A DNA stretch of 64,000 nt, from positions 496,001 to 560,000 of the forward strand of contig CM082592.2 in the NCBI GenBank assembly GCA_040954595.2. The letters run 5' to 3'. Positions 22,936-33,641 of this stretch are shown here, piece by piece. Every line of letters starts with the position of its first letter. Positions within the stretch are counted from its first letter, which is position 1. A model generated the notes under the pieces. The model did no database searches, was not told the DNA's origin, and saw nothing but the letters and a program-made list of their open reading frames with translations. Source of the stretch: Balanoglossus misakiensis. Taxonomy: Eukaryota; Hemichordata. The position numbers and the translations under genes are program-made.

Positions 22936-23451
22936 CAGAGAAAACGCCGATGCGAGAAAACTCTTTAGCTGAAACGCCAATGCGCATGTGTAGAATGCCG
23001 GCGCGACAAAACTCTCCAGAAACGCCGATGCGAGAAAACTCTTTAGCTGAAACGCCAATGCGCATGTGTAGAATGCCGGCGCGACAAAACTCTCCAGAAA
23101 CGCCGATGCGAGAAAACTCTTTAGCTGAAACGCCAATGCGCATGTGTAGAATGCCGGTGCGACAAAACTCTCCAGAAACGCCGATGCGAGAAAACTCTAG
23201 CTGAAACGCCGATGCGACAACTCTGTAGAAACGCCGATGCGAGAACTCATCAAATCACCGGTTGTGATTTTGTCGGCGCCGGTAGATTGAGTAAAGGTGT
23301 CGGCAAAAATTTGGTTGTTACCGGCATTTTAGATTACGGCGTCGGCACCCAATGTGCGTCATATTTTCAGCATATGCGTTCCTATCATTTGTCTATGGAC
23401 TTTACCCATGTATTGAGAGAAGTTGTCGGGGGTCCCCAACGGCTTTCCATA
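22936..23451 (-). repeat. Right terminal inverted repeat with 78-bp subterminal repeats
   Basis: The outer part (23212-23451) is the inverted copy of 1214-1453. The inner part holds three near-identical 78-bp units (GCTGAAACGCCAATGCGC at ~22968, 23046 and 23124). Each contains AAACGCCGATGCGA and TAGAATGCCGGCGCGACAAA. The array is tidier and shorter than on the left. Confidence 0.9.
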
Positions 23452-23457
23452 GTCTGT
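23452..23457 (+). other. Right target site duplication (GTCTGT)
   Basis: This is a direct copy of 1208-1213, followed by CATGGTGTGCCGG exactly as in unoccupied satellite units. Confidence 0.92.
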
Positions 23458-24271
23458 CATGGTGTGCCGGTGTTTTAGTCGAGCCAGGCCGTAGGAGATC
23501 TGACTTGATCATCGTGGTCAATGTACGCGTGTTTCCGCTCTAAAGTGCCGGGGCTTCAGCTAAACCAGGCCGTAGGAAATCCGACGTAATCACCGTTGAT
23601 AACTTACGCCTGTCTGTGTCATATAGAGCCGGTGCACCAGCCGAGTCACGCCGTAGGAAATCTGACTTGATCAACGTGGTCAATGTACGCCTGTTTCTGC
23701 TCTAGAGTGCCGGGGCTTCAGCTGAGCCAGGCCGTAGGAAACCCGACGTGATTACCGTTGTTAACTTACGCCAGTCTGTGTCCTATATATAGTGCCGGGG
23801 CATCAGCCGTGCCAGGCCGAAGGAAATGTGAGTAGATCAACGTGGTCTCTGTACGCGTGTTTCTGCTCTAGAGTGCCAGGGCTTTAGCCAAGCCATGCCG
23901 TAGGAAATCTGACTTGATCAACGTTGCTAACGAACGCTAGTGTCTGTCATAGTGTGCCGGGGTTTTAGTCGAGCCAAGCCGTAGGAGATCAGACTTGATC
24001 AACGTGGTCTCTGTACGCGTGTTTCTGCTCTAGAGTGCCGGGGCTTTATCCAAGCCATGCCGTAGAAAATCTGACTTGATCACCGTTGCTAACGTACGCT
24101 AGTGTCTGTCATATTGTGACGGAGATTTAGCCGAGCCAGGCCGTAGAAAAATCGACTTGTTCAACGTTACCAGTGTGCAACTGTTTCTGCTCTAGAGTGT
24201 CAGGGTTTTAGCCGACTTATGCTGTAGGAAATCTGAGTTGATGAACGCGAATTCAATGTTAGAAAACCCGT
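23452..24271 (+). repeat. Satellite unit, right part (resumes after giant element)
   Basis: This completes the monomer begun at position 1. It consists of ~80-bp subrepeats, each with a G-C-C-G-G-G-G core, an AGCCAGGCCGTAGGAAA block and a TGATCAACGT block, and runs up to the next monomer start. Confidence 0.93.
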
Positions 24272-26275
24272 GTGGAAAGTATCTCTACCCGTTTGAAACT
24301 AAGAAAAGAATTTATTCTTATTTATTTTGTAAAAAAGACAATTTTTCGAAAAAAAGTCGAAAAATTGCAATTTTGTCTTGGGTGATTCAAATTATACCGC
24401 CTTTTCTGGAATTTGCAGCACTTTTTACAAGAGAACGACACTTCATGCTCCATAATATTTCCGAAAATGAAGAAAAGAGTTAATTTTTTATGATTTTTCA
24501 AAAATTTACCATTTTTGTCAAAATATGGCCAAAATGGCTATTTTTCTTGAATTCCGTCAATATCTCTGCATTTTTGGAGTGGTCGAGAGTTTTAACATAC
24601 AATCAACATGTCATATATGATCAGGGCACCAAATTCGAAGAACAAAGGTTTTTTTATTTTTTTTCTCTAAAAATGACATTTTCAAGGAAAATTTGGTAAA
24701 ACGCAATTTTGTCTGCAGTGAGCCAAATTAGACGGTCTTTTGTGGAATTTGTATCGATATATACATACGAAGAGCATTCTATACTCCATCAGATTTCCGA
24801 AAATGTAGAAAACAGGTATTTTTTGTAATTTTTCAAAAATTACCATTTTGACCAAATTGTGGCTAAAATTGTTATTTTCGTGATGAATGCCGCCAGTGTC
24901 ACTGCTTTTAAAAGTCATAAAAACTTATAACATACAAGCAATTGTTTATATATGATCAGGTCACCGAATTAAAAAATAAAGAATGTTTTGACTAAAAATC
25001 AGCTCATTCAGAGTGCATTTTTTATAATCAGCACCATTTTTACATATAATGGAAATTTCATACATCATCAGATATCCAAATATGAAAAAATGATTTAGAT
25101 TTTAGATGATTGTCCAAAATTAGCTGATATCTAATAAATGTAGTATTGAACCGTTCTGTCCCCCCCCCCCTACATTATATGCGGTACGCCGATGTCAGCT
25201 TACCCGGCAGTACTGCAGGCCGTGCCCCCAACTAACGTCGGTGTTTGAAACGCCCGGGTTAAATTCGGGCTTTCTCAATAAATTGACAGGCAATAATGCA
25301 GTCCTACCCGAACAAATGTCGAGTATTGACCAGCTGTGACTTTCCCTCTTCGGTTTGCCCGACTTAGCCAACGTCTTTGTACTAGAGTGTCGGGTCTTTT
25401 GCAGAGCCAGGCCGAAGGAAATCCGACTTGATCACCGTTGCTAACGAACGCTAGTGTCTGTCATGGTGTGCCGGGGTTTTAGTCGAGCCAGGCCGTAGGA
25501 GATCTGACTTGATCATCGTGGTCAATGTACGCGTGTTTCCGCTCTAAAGTGCCGGGGCTTCAGCTAAACCAGGCCGTAGGAAATCCGACGTAATCACCGT
25601 TGATAACTTACGCCAGTCTGTCTCATATAGAGCCGGTGCACCAGCCGAGTCACGCCGTAGGAAATCTGACTTGATCAACGTGGTCAATGTTCGCCAGTTT
25701 CTGCTCTAGAGTGCCGGGGCTTCAGCTGAGCCAGGCCGAAGGAAACCCGACGTGATTACCGTTGTTAACTTACGCCAGTCTGTGTCCTATATATAGTGCC
25801 GGGGCATCAGCCGTGCCAGGCCGAAGGAAATGTGAGTAGATCAACGTGGTCTCTGTAGGCGTGTTTCTGCTCTAGAGTGCCAGGGCTTTAGCCAAGCCAT
25901 GCCGTAGGAAATCTGACTTGATCAACGTTGCTAACGAACGCTAGTGTCTGTCATGGTGTGCCGGGGTTTTAGTCGAGCCAGGCCGTAGGAGATCTGACTT
26001 GATCATCGTGGTCAATGTACGCGTGTTTCCGCTCTAAAGTGCCGGGGCTTCAGCTAAACCAGGCCGTAGGAAATCTGACTTGATCACCGTTGCTAACGTA
26101 CGCTAGTGTCTGTCATATTGTGACGGAGATTTAGCCGAGCCAGGCCGTAGAAAAATCGACTTGTTCAACGTTACCAGTGTGCAACTGTTTCTGCTCTAGA
26201 GTGTCTGGGTTTTAGCCGACTTATGCTGTAGGAAATCTGAGTTGATGAACGGGAATTCAATGTTAGAAAACCCGT
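24272..26275 (+). repeat. Satellite monomer 1 (2,004 bp)
   Basis: The AT-rich half lacks ~50 bp near 24997, where TTTTGACTAAAAAT joins directly to CAGCTCATTCAG. The GC half is complete. Confidence 0.9.
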
Positions 26276-27935
26276 GTGGAAAGTATCTCTACCCGTTTGA
26301 AACTAAGAAAAGAATTTATTCTTATTTATTTTGTAAAAAAGACAATTTTTCGAAAAAAAGTCGAAAATGGTAATTTTGTCTTGGGTGATTCAAATTATAC
26401 CACCTTTTCTGGAATTTGCAGCAGTTTTTACAAGAGAACGACACTTCATGCTCCATAATATTTCCGAAAATGAAGAAAAGAGTTAATTTTTTATGATTTT
26501 TTAAAAAATTACCATTTTTGTCAAAATATGGCCAAAATGGCTATTTTTTCTTGAATTCCGTCAATATCTCTGCATTTTTGGAGAGGTCGAAAGTTTTAAC
26601 ATACAATCAACATGTCATATATGATCAGGGCACCAAATTCGAAGAACAAAGGTTTTTTATTTTTTTCTAAAAATGACATTTTCAAGGAAAATTTGGTAAA
26701 ACGCAATTTTGTCTGCAGTGAGCCAAATTAGACTGTATTTTGTGGAATTTGTATCGATATATACATACGAAGAGCATTCTATACTCCATCAGATTTCCGA
26801 AAATGTAGAAAACAGGTATTTTTTGTAATTTTCAAAAATTTACCATTTTGACCAAATTGTGGCTAAAATTGTTATTTTCGTGTTGAATGCCGCCAGTGTC
26901 ACTGCTTTTAAAAGTCATAAAAACTTTTAACATACAAGCAATTGTTTATATATGATCAGGTCACCGAATTAAAAAAAAATTGTCTGCGGTGAGCCAAATT
27001 GGCCGTTTTTTGTGGAATTTGTATCGATATATATATACGAAGAGCATTCTATACTCCATCAGATTTCCGAAAATGTAGAAAACAGGTATTTTTTGTAATT
27101 TTCAAAAATTTACCATTTTGACCAAATTGTGGTTAAAATTGTTATTTTCGTGTTGAATGCCGCCAGTGTCAGTGCTTTTAAAAGTCATAAAAACTTTTAA
27201 CATACAAGCAATTGTTTGTATATGATCAGGTCACCGAATTAAAAAAAATAAAGAATGTTTTGCCTAAAAATGACCTTTTTGGTGCAAAAACGAATAAAAC
27301 GCAATTTTGTATTAAATCAGCTCATTCAGAGTGCATTTTTTATAATCAGCACCATCTTTACATATAATAGAAATTTCATACATCATCAGATATCCAAATA
27401 TGAAAAAATGATTTAGATTTTAGATGATTGTCCAAAATTAGCTGATATCTAATAAATGTAGTATTGAACCGTTCTGTTCCCCCCCCCCTACATTATATGC
27501 GGTACGCCGATGTCAGCTTACCCGGCAGTACTGCAGGCCGTGCCCCCCCCCCCCCCCAACTAACGTCGGTGTTTGAAACGCCCTGGTTAAATTCGGGCTT
27601 TCTCTATAAATTGACAGGCAATAATGCAGTCCTACCCGAACAAATGTCGAGTGTTGACCCGCTGTGACTTCCCCTCTTCGGTTTGCCCGACTTAGCCAAC
27701 GTCTTTGTACTAGAGTGTCGGGTCTTTTGCAGAGCCAGGCCGAAGGAAATCCGACTTGATCACCGTTGCTAACGAACGCTAGTGTCTGTCATGGTGTGCC
27801 GGGGTTTTAGTCGAGCCAGGCCGTAGGAGATCTGACTTGATCATCGTGGTCAATGTACGCGTGTTTCCGCTCTAAAGTGCCGGGGCTTCAGCTAAACCAG
27901 GCCGTAGGAAATCCGACGTAATCACCGTTGATAAC

Positions 27936-27948
27936 TTACGCCAGTCTG
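27936..27948 (+). other. Left target site duplication of LINE
   Basis: TTACGCCAGTCTG ends at 27948 and is repeated exactly at 32974-32986 after the poly-A tail. Intact satellite units have it once, followed by TGTCATATAGAGCC. Confidence 0.93.
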
Positions 27949-28158
27949 GATGGAGGGCGCTAGAGTCAGCCATCTACGGAAGCAGATTTCTAGCACGCTC
28001 AGAGTTTTCATCGTTTTTTCACGTGAAATCGGTGAATTTTGTGGCGAAACTGAAGGTATATGCTTTTGGATAGATACTTGCAGCTAACTCGAGAGCAAAG
28101 AAGCATTTTGATTCTCAGAAGAAAGAAATTTTGCTAGTTTTCGTGGTCTCGAGCAAGC

Positions 28159-29331
28159 ATGGCCGTCAGAGACAAAGCCAGTTATGCGCAGGTGGTGACG
28201 ACCAAACGCCTGCAAGACAAAGACGGTGAAGTAGGAGTTCTACCCGTCTTTCTGAAGCAGTCGGACATAGTTCCCAGGGACAGTAATCAATGGCTAAGAG
28301 GTGAGGAAATTATAGCAGCCGTTTCAGAAGTTGTCACCATCGGCAGCTTGGAAGGGTTGCAACGGATAAGAGGTCTGTGGCGTATTTATATGAATGACGA
28401 AGCAGACCGGACAATTTTGTTACAACATGGACTCACACTACGCGGGAAGTCGATAGAGCTGTGGGGGCGAAATCCCTTCCGAAGAGAGTTTCATGAAGAT
28501 TGGTTAAGATTAACGATAAAAGATCTACCATTGTCACACGATAATGATGCTATTGCCGCTACACTTACTGGTTTGGGCTGTAAGCTCAAAACAGATATAT
28601 CCAGACAGAAATGGAGGTTAGACGGCAAGTTGACAAACATTCTTAATGGGGATCGAACTGTGTTCATCGAAAAACCAAAGACACCATTACCAGCTCAGGT
28701 TAAGATCGGTGCATTTTACGCGAAGATTATTTATAAACAATCCACAGCGGAGACGCAGCCACGATGCGGCAAATGCTTAGAGGAGGGACATACTGCGTAC
28801 AATTGCACTGGACAAATCAAATGCAGACTCTGTAAAAGAGAGGGGCATATTGCAAGAAATTGTATGACTTCTCAGGTACACGAAGAATTAACGTCTCAGT
28901 CCACCAAATACACAATGCAGAAAAGGTCTACGAATCCTGCCGATGCGGTATCGAGACTAGAAAGTGACAGCACACCGTTACAAGGAACATCCAGGCGTGA
29001 AACGGGGGACGAAGACCGTGTTGAGAAACCGCAAAGTCTGGCAAACAAAGCACCTGAGCCCTCGAGCTCGAGCGTTAAATCACAAAGCTCAATTTTAGCG
29101 TTCATAAAAGAGAACAGAGACGATAGACAAAACGATACTAGTGTCAGTGAAGGTGATGTAATGGATATTGAAGGTGGCGAGGACCGGCGTTATGACACAT
29201 CAAGAGAAAATATCTCTGAATTGTCTGCTGAATCGCCACCACTGTTGTCATTGACCCAAAACAAAGAAAATAAGAAAAAACGTAAAAGAAGACGAAAGCA
29301 GCAGCAGCAAGTCAGAATCAAAGGCTACTGA
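28159..29331 (+). CDS. LINE ORF1: nucleic-acid-binding protein with two CCHC zinc knuckles
   Basis: The intact frame is 390 residues. Residues ~60-120 look like an RNA-recognition-type region. Two CCHC knuckles (CGKCLEEGHTAYNC and CRLCKREGHIARNC, ~28765-28863) follow. The C-terminal third is acidic and serine-rich and ends in a Lys/Arg-rich tail (~29270-29310). In Tx1-type LINEs this product coats the element RNA. Its TGA (29329-29331) overlaps the ORF2 ATG (29331-29333) by one base. Confidence 0.92.
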   Translation: MAVRDKASYAQVVTTKRLQDKDGEVGVLPVFLKQSDIVPRDSNQWLRGEEIIAAVSEVVTIGSLEGLQRIRGLWRIYMNDEADRTILLQHGLTLRGKSIELWGRNPFRREFHEDWLRLTIKDLPLSHDNDAIAATLTGLGCKLKTDISRQKWRLDGKLTNILNGDRTVFIEKPKTPLPAQVKIGAFYAKIIYKQSTAETQPRCGKCLEEGHTAYNCTGQIKCRLCKREGHIARNCMTSQVHEELTSQSTKYTMQKRSTNPADAVSRLESDSTPLQGTSRRETGDEDRVEKPQSLANKAPEPSSSSVKSQSSILAFIKENRDDRQNDTSVSEGDVMDIEGGEDRRYDTSRENISELSAESPPLLSLTQNKENKKKRKRRRKQQQQVRIKGY

Positions 29332-32300
29332 TGGCAGCGCTGAAGTTAGTTACCCTGAATGTCAGGGGTTTCAAAGACAAAACGAAAAGGAACTGTATAT
29401 ATCGCTGGCTAAAACTCCAAAAAACGAGTATCGCGATTTTACAAGAGTTGCATGGAAATGGAACAGACCTTGACACTTGGGTGAAAGAATGGGGAGGGAA
29501 AGTATTCTTCTCGAAAGGTGACAATTATAGCAGAGGAACGGCAATATTGATTGAGCGCAGATGTGACCTCACCATTGATTCCGTGTGGAATGACGACTTC
29601 GGAAGAATTTGCATAATAAACGGTAGCCTTGTAGGTGTTAAGCTTTCAATTTGTAGTGTTTATGCCCCGAATCTCGTGACAAAAAGAACGGAATTCTTGA
29701 AAGATCTAGCTGGCCTGGTTGACACTCACTGCTATTACGAAAATCTTATTATAGCAGGCGACTTCAATTGTGCACTCAACGACACTTTGGACAGAGCGTC
29801 AAGTGTGAAATCACGGCAATCACATGATGGATCAAGAAGAGTCTTACGTAGTTTTTGTAATCAGTTTCAACTTATTGATGTTTGGAGGAATTTCCACCCT
29901 GGGCAACGGCAGTTTACTTGGCGAAGATTGGCCCCATCACCGACTCATAGCCGATTAGATTATGTTTTTATCTCAAAGCACCTCGTCAAGAATGTCAAAA
30001 ATCGGATATTCGTCCTGCTGTACACACAGATCATATGGCTGTTTACGTGGAATTGCAGACCGCTTCAGATTGTAGAGGGCCTGGTACATGGAAACTGAAC
30101 AATAGGCTTTTAAAAAATGAAGGCTTTGTCAACGGAGTCAAATCTGTAATCAGAGAGTGTGGTGAGAAGACATTCGAAAATAATCGGATGAAATGGGACA
30201 TCATGAAGAAAGAAATTAAAGAATATGCATTGGAATTTACAAGGTATGGAACAAAAGATCACAATAAGGAAATACCGAAGCTTGAGCAACAGCTAAAAGC
30301 GGATGAAAGAAATATGCTGGTGAATCCATCAGATGAAAATATACGGAAATACAGTGAAACCAAACAACGCCTTGAGAATATTTACAACATACTCGCCGAA
30401 GGTGCGCAGATAAGATCGCGTGCAGCGTGGGTGGAAAAGGGAGAAAGGAATACCAAGTATTTTTATCATTAGAAAAGTGAAATGCAGGAAAAAAGGAAAT
30501 TAAGGAGCTGGTGACCAGAAGTGGAAAGTGTGTGACAAAAACGGACGAGATTCTGCGGGAACAAAGAGAATTCTACGAGACGATCTATCAGCGAAAATGT
30601 TGCCATCAGTCGATTGACGATTTTTTGGAAAATAGCAGTTTACCAGGACTAACAGCTCTACAAAGTGAACAGTGCGAAGGTAATTTAACGGAAAGGGAAT
30701 GTTTGCGCGCTTTGAAGACCATGGCAGCTAACAAGTCTCCGGGATGTGATGGACTTTCGGTCGAATTTTTTCTTTTCTTTTGGTCAGAAATAAAAACATT
30801 TGTCACTTCATCTCTCAATGAAGCCTGGTCGTCAGGGGAACTTTCTGCTACACAAAAAAGAGGTATTATTACATTGTTGTATAAAAAGGGAGATGAAAAT
30901 GACTTGAATAATTGGAGGCCTGTGTCGCTTTTAAACATTGACTACAAAATTGCCACTAAGGCATTATCAAACAGACTCAAATGTGTTTTACCTACAATTA
31001 TCCATAGAGATCAGACAGGCTATATGAAAGGCCGTTTTATTGGAGAAAACATTCGCCTGATCTCCGATGTTCTAGACTACACTAAAAAGCGGCGTTTGGA
31101 AGGAGCGATCCTTTTTGTAGATTATGAGAAAGCGTTTGACAGTGTAAATTGGAAATTTTTGTATAGCGTGCTTAAAAAGATGAATTTTGGTCCAGGCTTT
31201 ATACGCTGGATTGAAGTTTTATATAGTAATATTTCTAGTTGTATTGTTTATAAGGGATGGTGCTCTGGATACTTTTCATTACATAGAGGTGTTCGACAGG
31301 GATGTTCCCTCTCGGCTTTATTGTTTTTACTTGTGATCGAAGTACTTGCATGTAAAATAAGACAACACGGGGAGATCAACGGGATCCCCTTATATGGTAA
31401 TAATACAGCGAAGATTTCATTATTTGCCGACGACACCACTATTTTTACAAGGGATGGTCGGTCATTAGAAAATGTTTTTAAAGTTATGGATGATTTTCAT
31501 CAGTGTGGTGGTTTAAAAATGAGCAACAAGAAAACGAAGGCAATGTGGGTTGGTAAAAACAGAAATAGTGAAAAGAAAATGGGAAATGTTGAATGGACAA
31601 ATGAGCCCATCAAAACGCTTGGTGTGTATTTTGGCTATGACACTGAGAAATGTAACAAACTTAACTGGGAGCCTAAGATTGATAAACTGAAAAAGGTGCT
31701 ACAAATGTGGGAAAGGAGAAGGCTTACGTTTTATGGGAGAGTGATGATTACGAAGGTTTTTGCAATTTCACAGATTTTGTTTTTGACATCAGTGATTGGA
31801 ATACCTGAAGGCATTAAGTGTGTTGTTCGAAAGCTAATTGATGGTTTTATAAGAAGAAAACGAAATATAAGCAATGTAATACTTCAGAGTGATTATGACA
31901 AAGGTGGCATCAGATGTGTCAACTTAGACAAGCAAATTGATTCTCTTTATGCAGTATGGGTCAAGAGACTGGTCTTGCGTAAAGGCAACACTTGGTCTGC
32001 TATACCATGGCATTATTTACAATTGGATGACCTTCAGTCATGTAATCTTATTCAGCACAACATTTTCTGGGAATCACTACCAAAGGCTTTAGAGTCTGCG
32101 ATCCCTGAATTTTACGTCAAGGTTTTAAATGCGTGGTACAGTGCAAGTGAAAACATCAAAGGAAACAGAAATGTAATTTTGAAATGGTGTAGCAAGTTTC
32201 ACTTTTTCTACAAATCCTTGAAAAATTGTAAATACGGTATTTGGGATGGAAAACACTGGATTTCCATCAATAACGTTACGTGTAAAGCCATTTATGCGAA

Positions 32301-32886
32301 CATTCTACAAAGGAGTCCAAAAGTGGATAAACTTAACAAATGGTACACATTACTGGAGGTACCAAACCAGACTACAAAAGAAAGTGAAACGGTCTGGAAG
32401 AACATACACGCAATAACTAAGGAAACAAAGTTGCGGGAATTTCAATGGAAACTTTTACACAGGTTGTTGCCATGTAATAAGTATTTGTTTTATTGGAATA
32501 AGAGCAGCAGTGTGGATTGTGAACTTTGTAAGATACCAGAGTCTCTTGAGCACAAGTACGTGCGTTGTACTATAGCCACATCACTTTGGGCAAAAATCGA
32601 GCGCATAATTCGGCAACTTTTTTGTAAAGATTTTGTTTTACAAAGCGCTCATATAATTTTCAATTGCATTAGAAGTGTTATGCTTTCGAAATCTGAAGAA
32701 AATATTGTAAATTTATTGATTTTAGTTTGCAAATGGAGTATACATAAATACTGGCTAAGTGAAACCAGAGCACCTTTAATGGTGCTAGTAAAATACGAAT
32801 TCATATTGAGATACAAGGTATACAAGGAAATATGCAATAATTCAGAAAGTGCAAGAATTTTTGAAGCTATTATATCTATGATGTGA
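29331..32886 (+). pseudogene. LINE ORF2: endonuclease-reverse transcriptase, frame broken
   Basis: The endonuclease domain (29331 to ~30000) shows LNVRGF, LQELHG, GDFNCALN and SRLDYVF motifs. The frame shifts at ~29990-30035, so the conserved terminal His motif lies in the next frame. A second change at ~30470 (TAG 30470-30472), together with a TGA at 30478-30480, breaks the linker. The reverse transcriptase is open from 30481 to 32886, with NKSPGCDGLS, FVDYEKAFDSV, RQGCSLSALLF and the catalytic FADD (~31423-31434). A C-terminal CCHC finger (CELC, then H and C; ~32518-32565) is present. The RT itself looks intact, but the polyprotein cannot be made in one piece. Confidence 0.92.
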
Positions 32887-32973
32887 GTTTTCGGTTGGTT
32901 TCTTTTTTTTTGATATGTTAATGTAACACTGAAAGTTTTTTTAATAAAAGATAAAAAAAAAAAAAAAAAAAAA

Positions 32974-32986
32974 TTACGCCAGTCTG
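32974..32986 (+). other. Right target site duplication of LINE
   Basis: TTACGCCAGTCTG follows the poly-A tail and continues into TGTCATATAGAGCC of the satellite. Confidence 0.93.
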
Positions 32987-33641
32987 TGTCATATAGAGCC
33001 GGTGCACCAGCCGAGTCACGCCGTAGGAAATCTGACTTGATCAACGTGGTCAATGTACGCCTGTTTCTGCTCTAGAATGCCGGGGCTTCAGCTGAGCCAG
33101 GCCGTAGGAAACCCGACGTGATTACCGTTGTTAACTTACGCCAGTCTGTGTCCTATATATAGTGCCGGGGCATGAGCCGTGCCAGGCCGAAGGAAATGTG
33201 AGTAGATCAACGTGGTCTCTGTACGCGTGTTTCTGCTCTAGAGTGCCAGGGCTTTAGCCAAGCCATGCCGTAGGAAATCTGACTTGATCAACGTTGCTAA
33301 CGAACGCTAGTGTCTGTCATAGTGTGCCGGGGTTTTAGTCGAGCCAAGCCGTAGGAGATCAGACTTGATCAACGTGGTCTCTGTACGCGTGTTTCTGCTC
33401 TAGAGTGCCGGGGCTTTATCCAAGCCATGCCGTAGAAAATCTGACTTGATCACCGTTGCTAACGTACGCTAGTGTCTGTCATATTGTGACGGAGATTTAG
33501 CCGAGCCAGGCCGTAGAAAAATCGACTTGTTCAACATTACCAGTGTGCAACTGTTTCTGCTCTAGAGTGTCAGGGTTTTAGCCGACTTATGCTGTAGGAA
33601 ATCTGAGTTGATGCACGGGAATTCAATGTTAGAAAACCCGT

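Larger units (their letters stand above)
1214..23451. mobile_element. Giant 22.2-kb TIR transposon with integrase-core, UBX-like and BTB-BACK-PHR genes
   Basis: Seen: the segment starts TATGGAAAGCC and ends GGCTTTCCATA. The outer ~240 bp are inverted copies with two mismatches, continued by 78-bp subterminal repeats on both sides. It is flanked by a perfect 6-bp duplication and sits inside one satellite monomer whose length is normal once the insert is removed. Inside lie an integrase-core gene (+, 2077-10837), a UBX-like gene (-, 11445-16721) and a BTB-BACK-PHR gene (-, 18598-19829). Known: retroviral-type DDE integrases make 4-6 bp duplications, and Polintons/Mavericks make 6 bp with TIRs of hundreds of bp. 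Inferred: the integrase is the mobilising enzyme and the other genes are cargo. Odd: no polymerase B, ATPase, protease or capsid gene is seen, and the genes are intron-rich, so I cannot assign it to a named superfamily. Confidence 0.85.
27949..32973 (+). mobile_element. Near full-length non-LTR retrotransposon (L1/Tx1-type LINE)
   Basis: This is a ~5.0-kb element with a 210-bp 5' leader, ORF1 with zinc knuckles, ORF2 with apurinic-type endonuclease and reverse transcriptase, an AATAAA at 32943-32948 and a ~20-nt poly-A tail, all flanked by a 13-bp target duplication. Domain order and the RT wording (NWRPVSLLN, DQTGYMKGR, FADD) point to the L1/Tx1 group. ORF2 has at least two frame breaks and a stop, so this copy is not autonomous. 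Insertion within a satellite is shown by the restored unit. Confidence 0.93.
26276..33641 (+). repeat. Satellite monomer 2 (interrupted by LINE; ~2,328 bp net)
   Basis: The AT half contains a direct duplication of ~270 bp (26709-26980 and 26981-27245). The GC half is split at 27948/32974 by the LINE. A second C-run at 27543-27556 replaces the usual CCCCC. Confidence 0.9.

Noticed and set aside
1214-23451. Standard Polinton/Maverick
   Set aside because: The 6-bp duplication and long TIRs fit, but the ends are not AG..CT, and no polymerase B, packaging ATPase, protease or capsid gene is visible.
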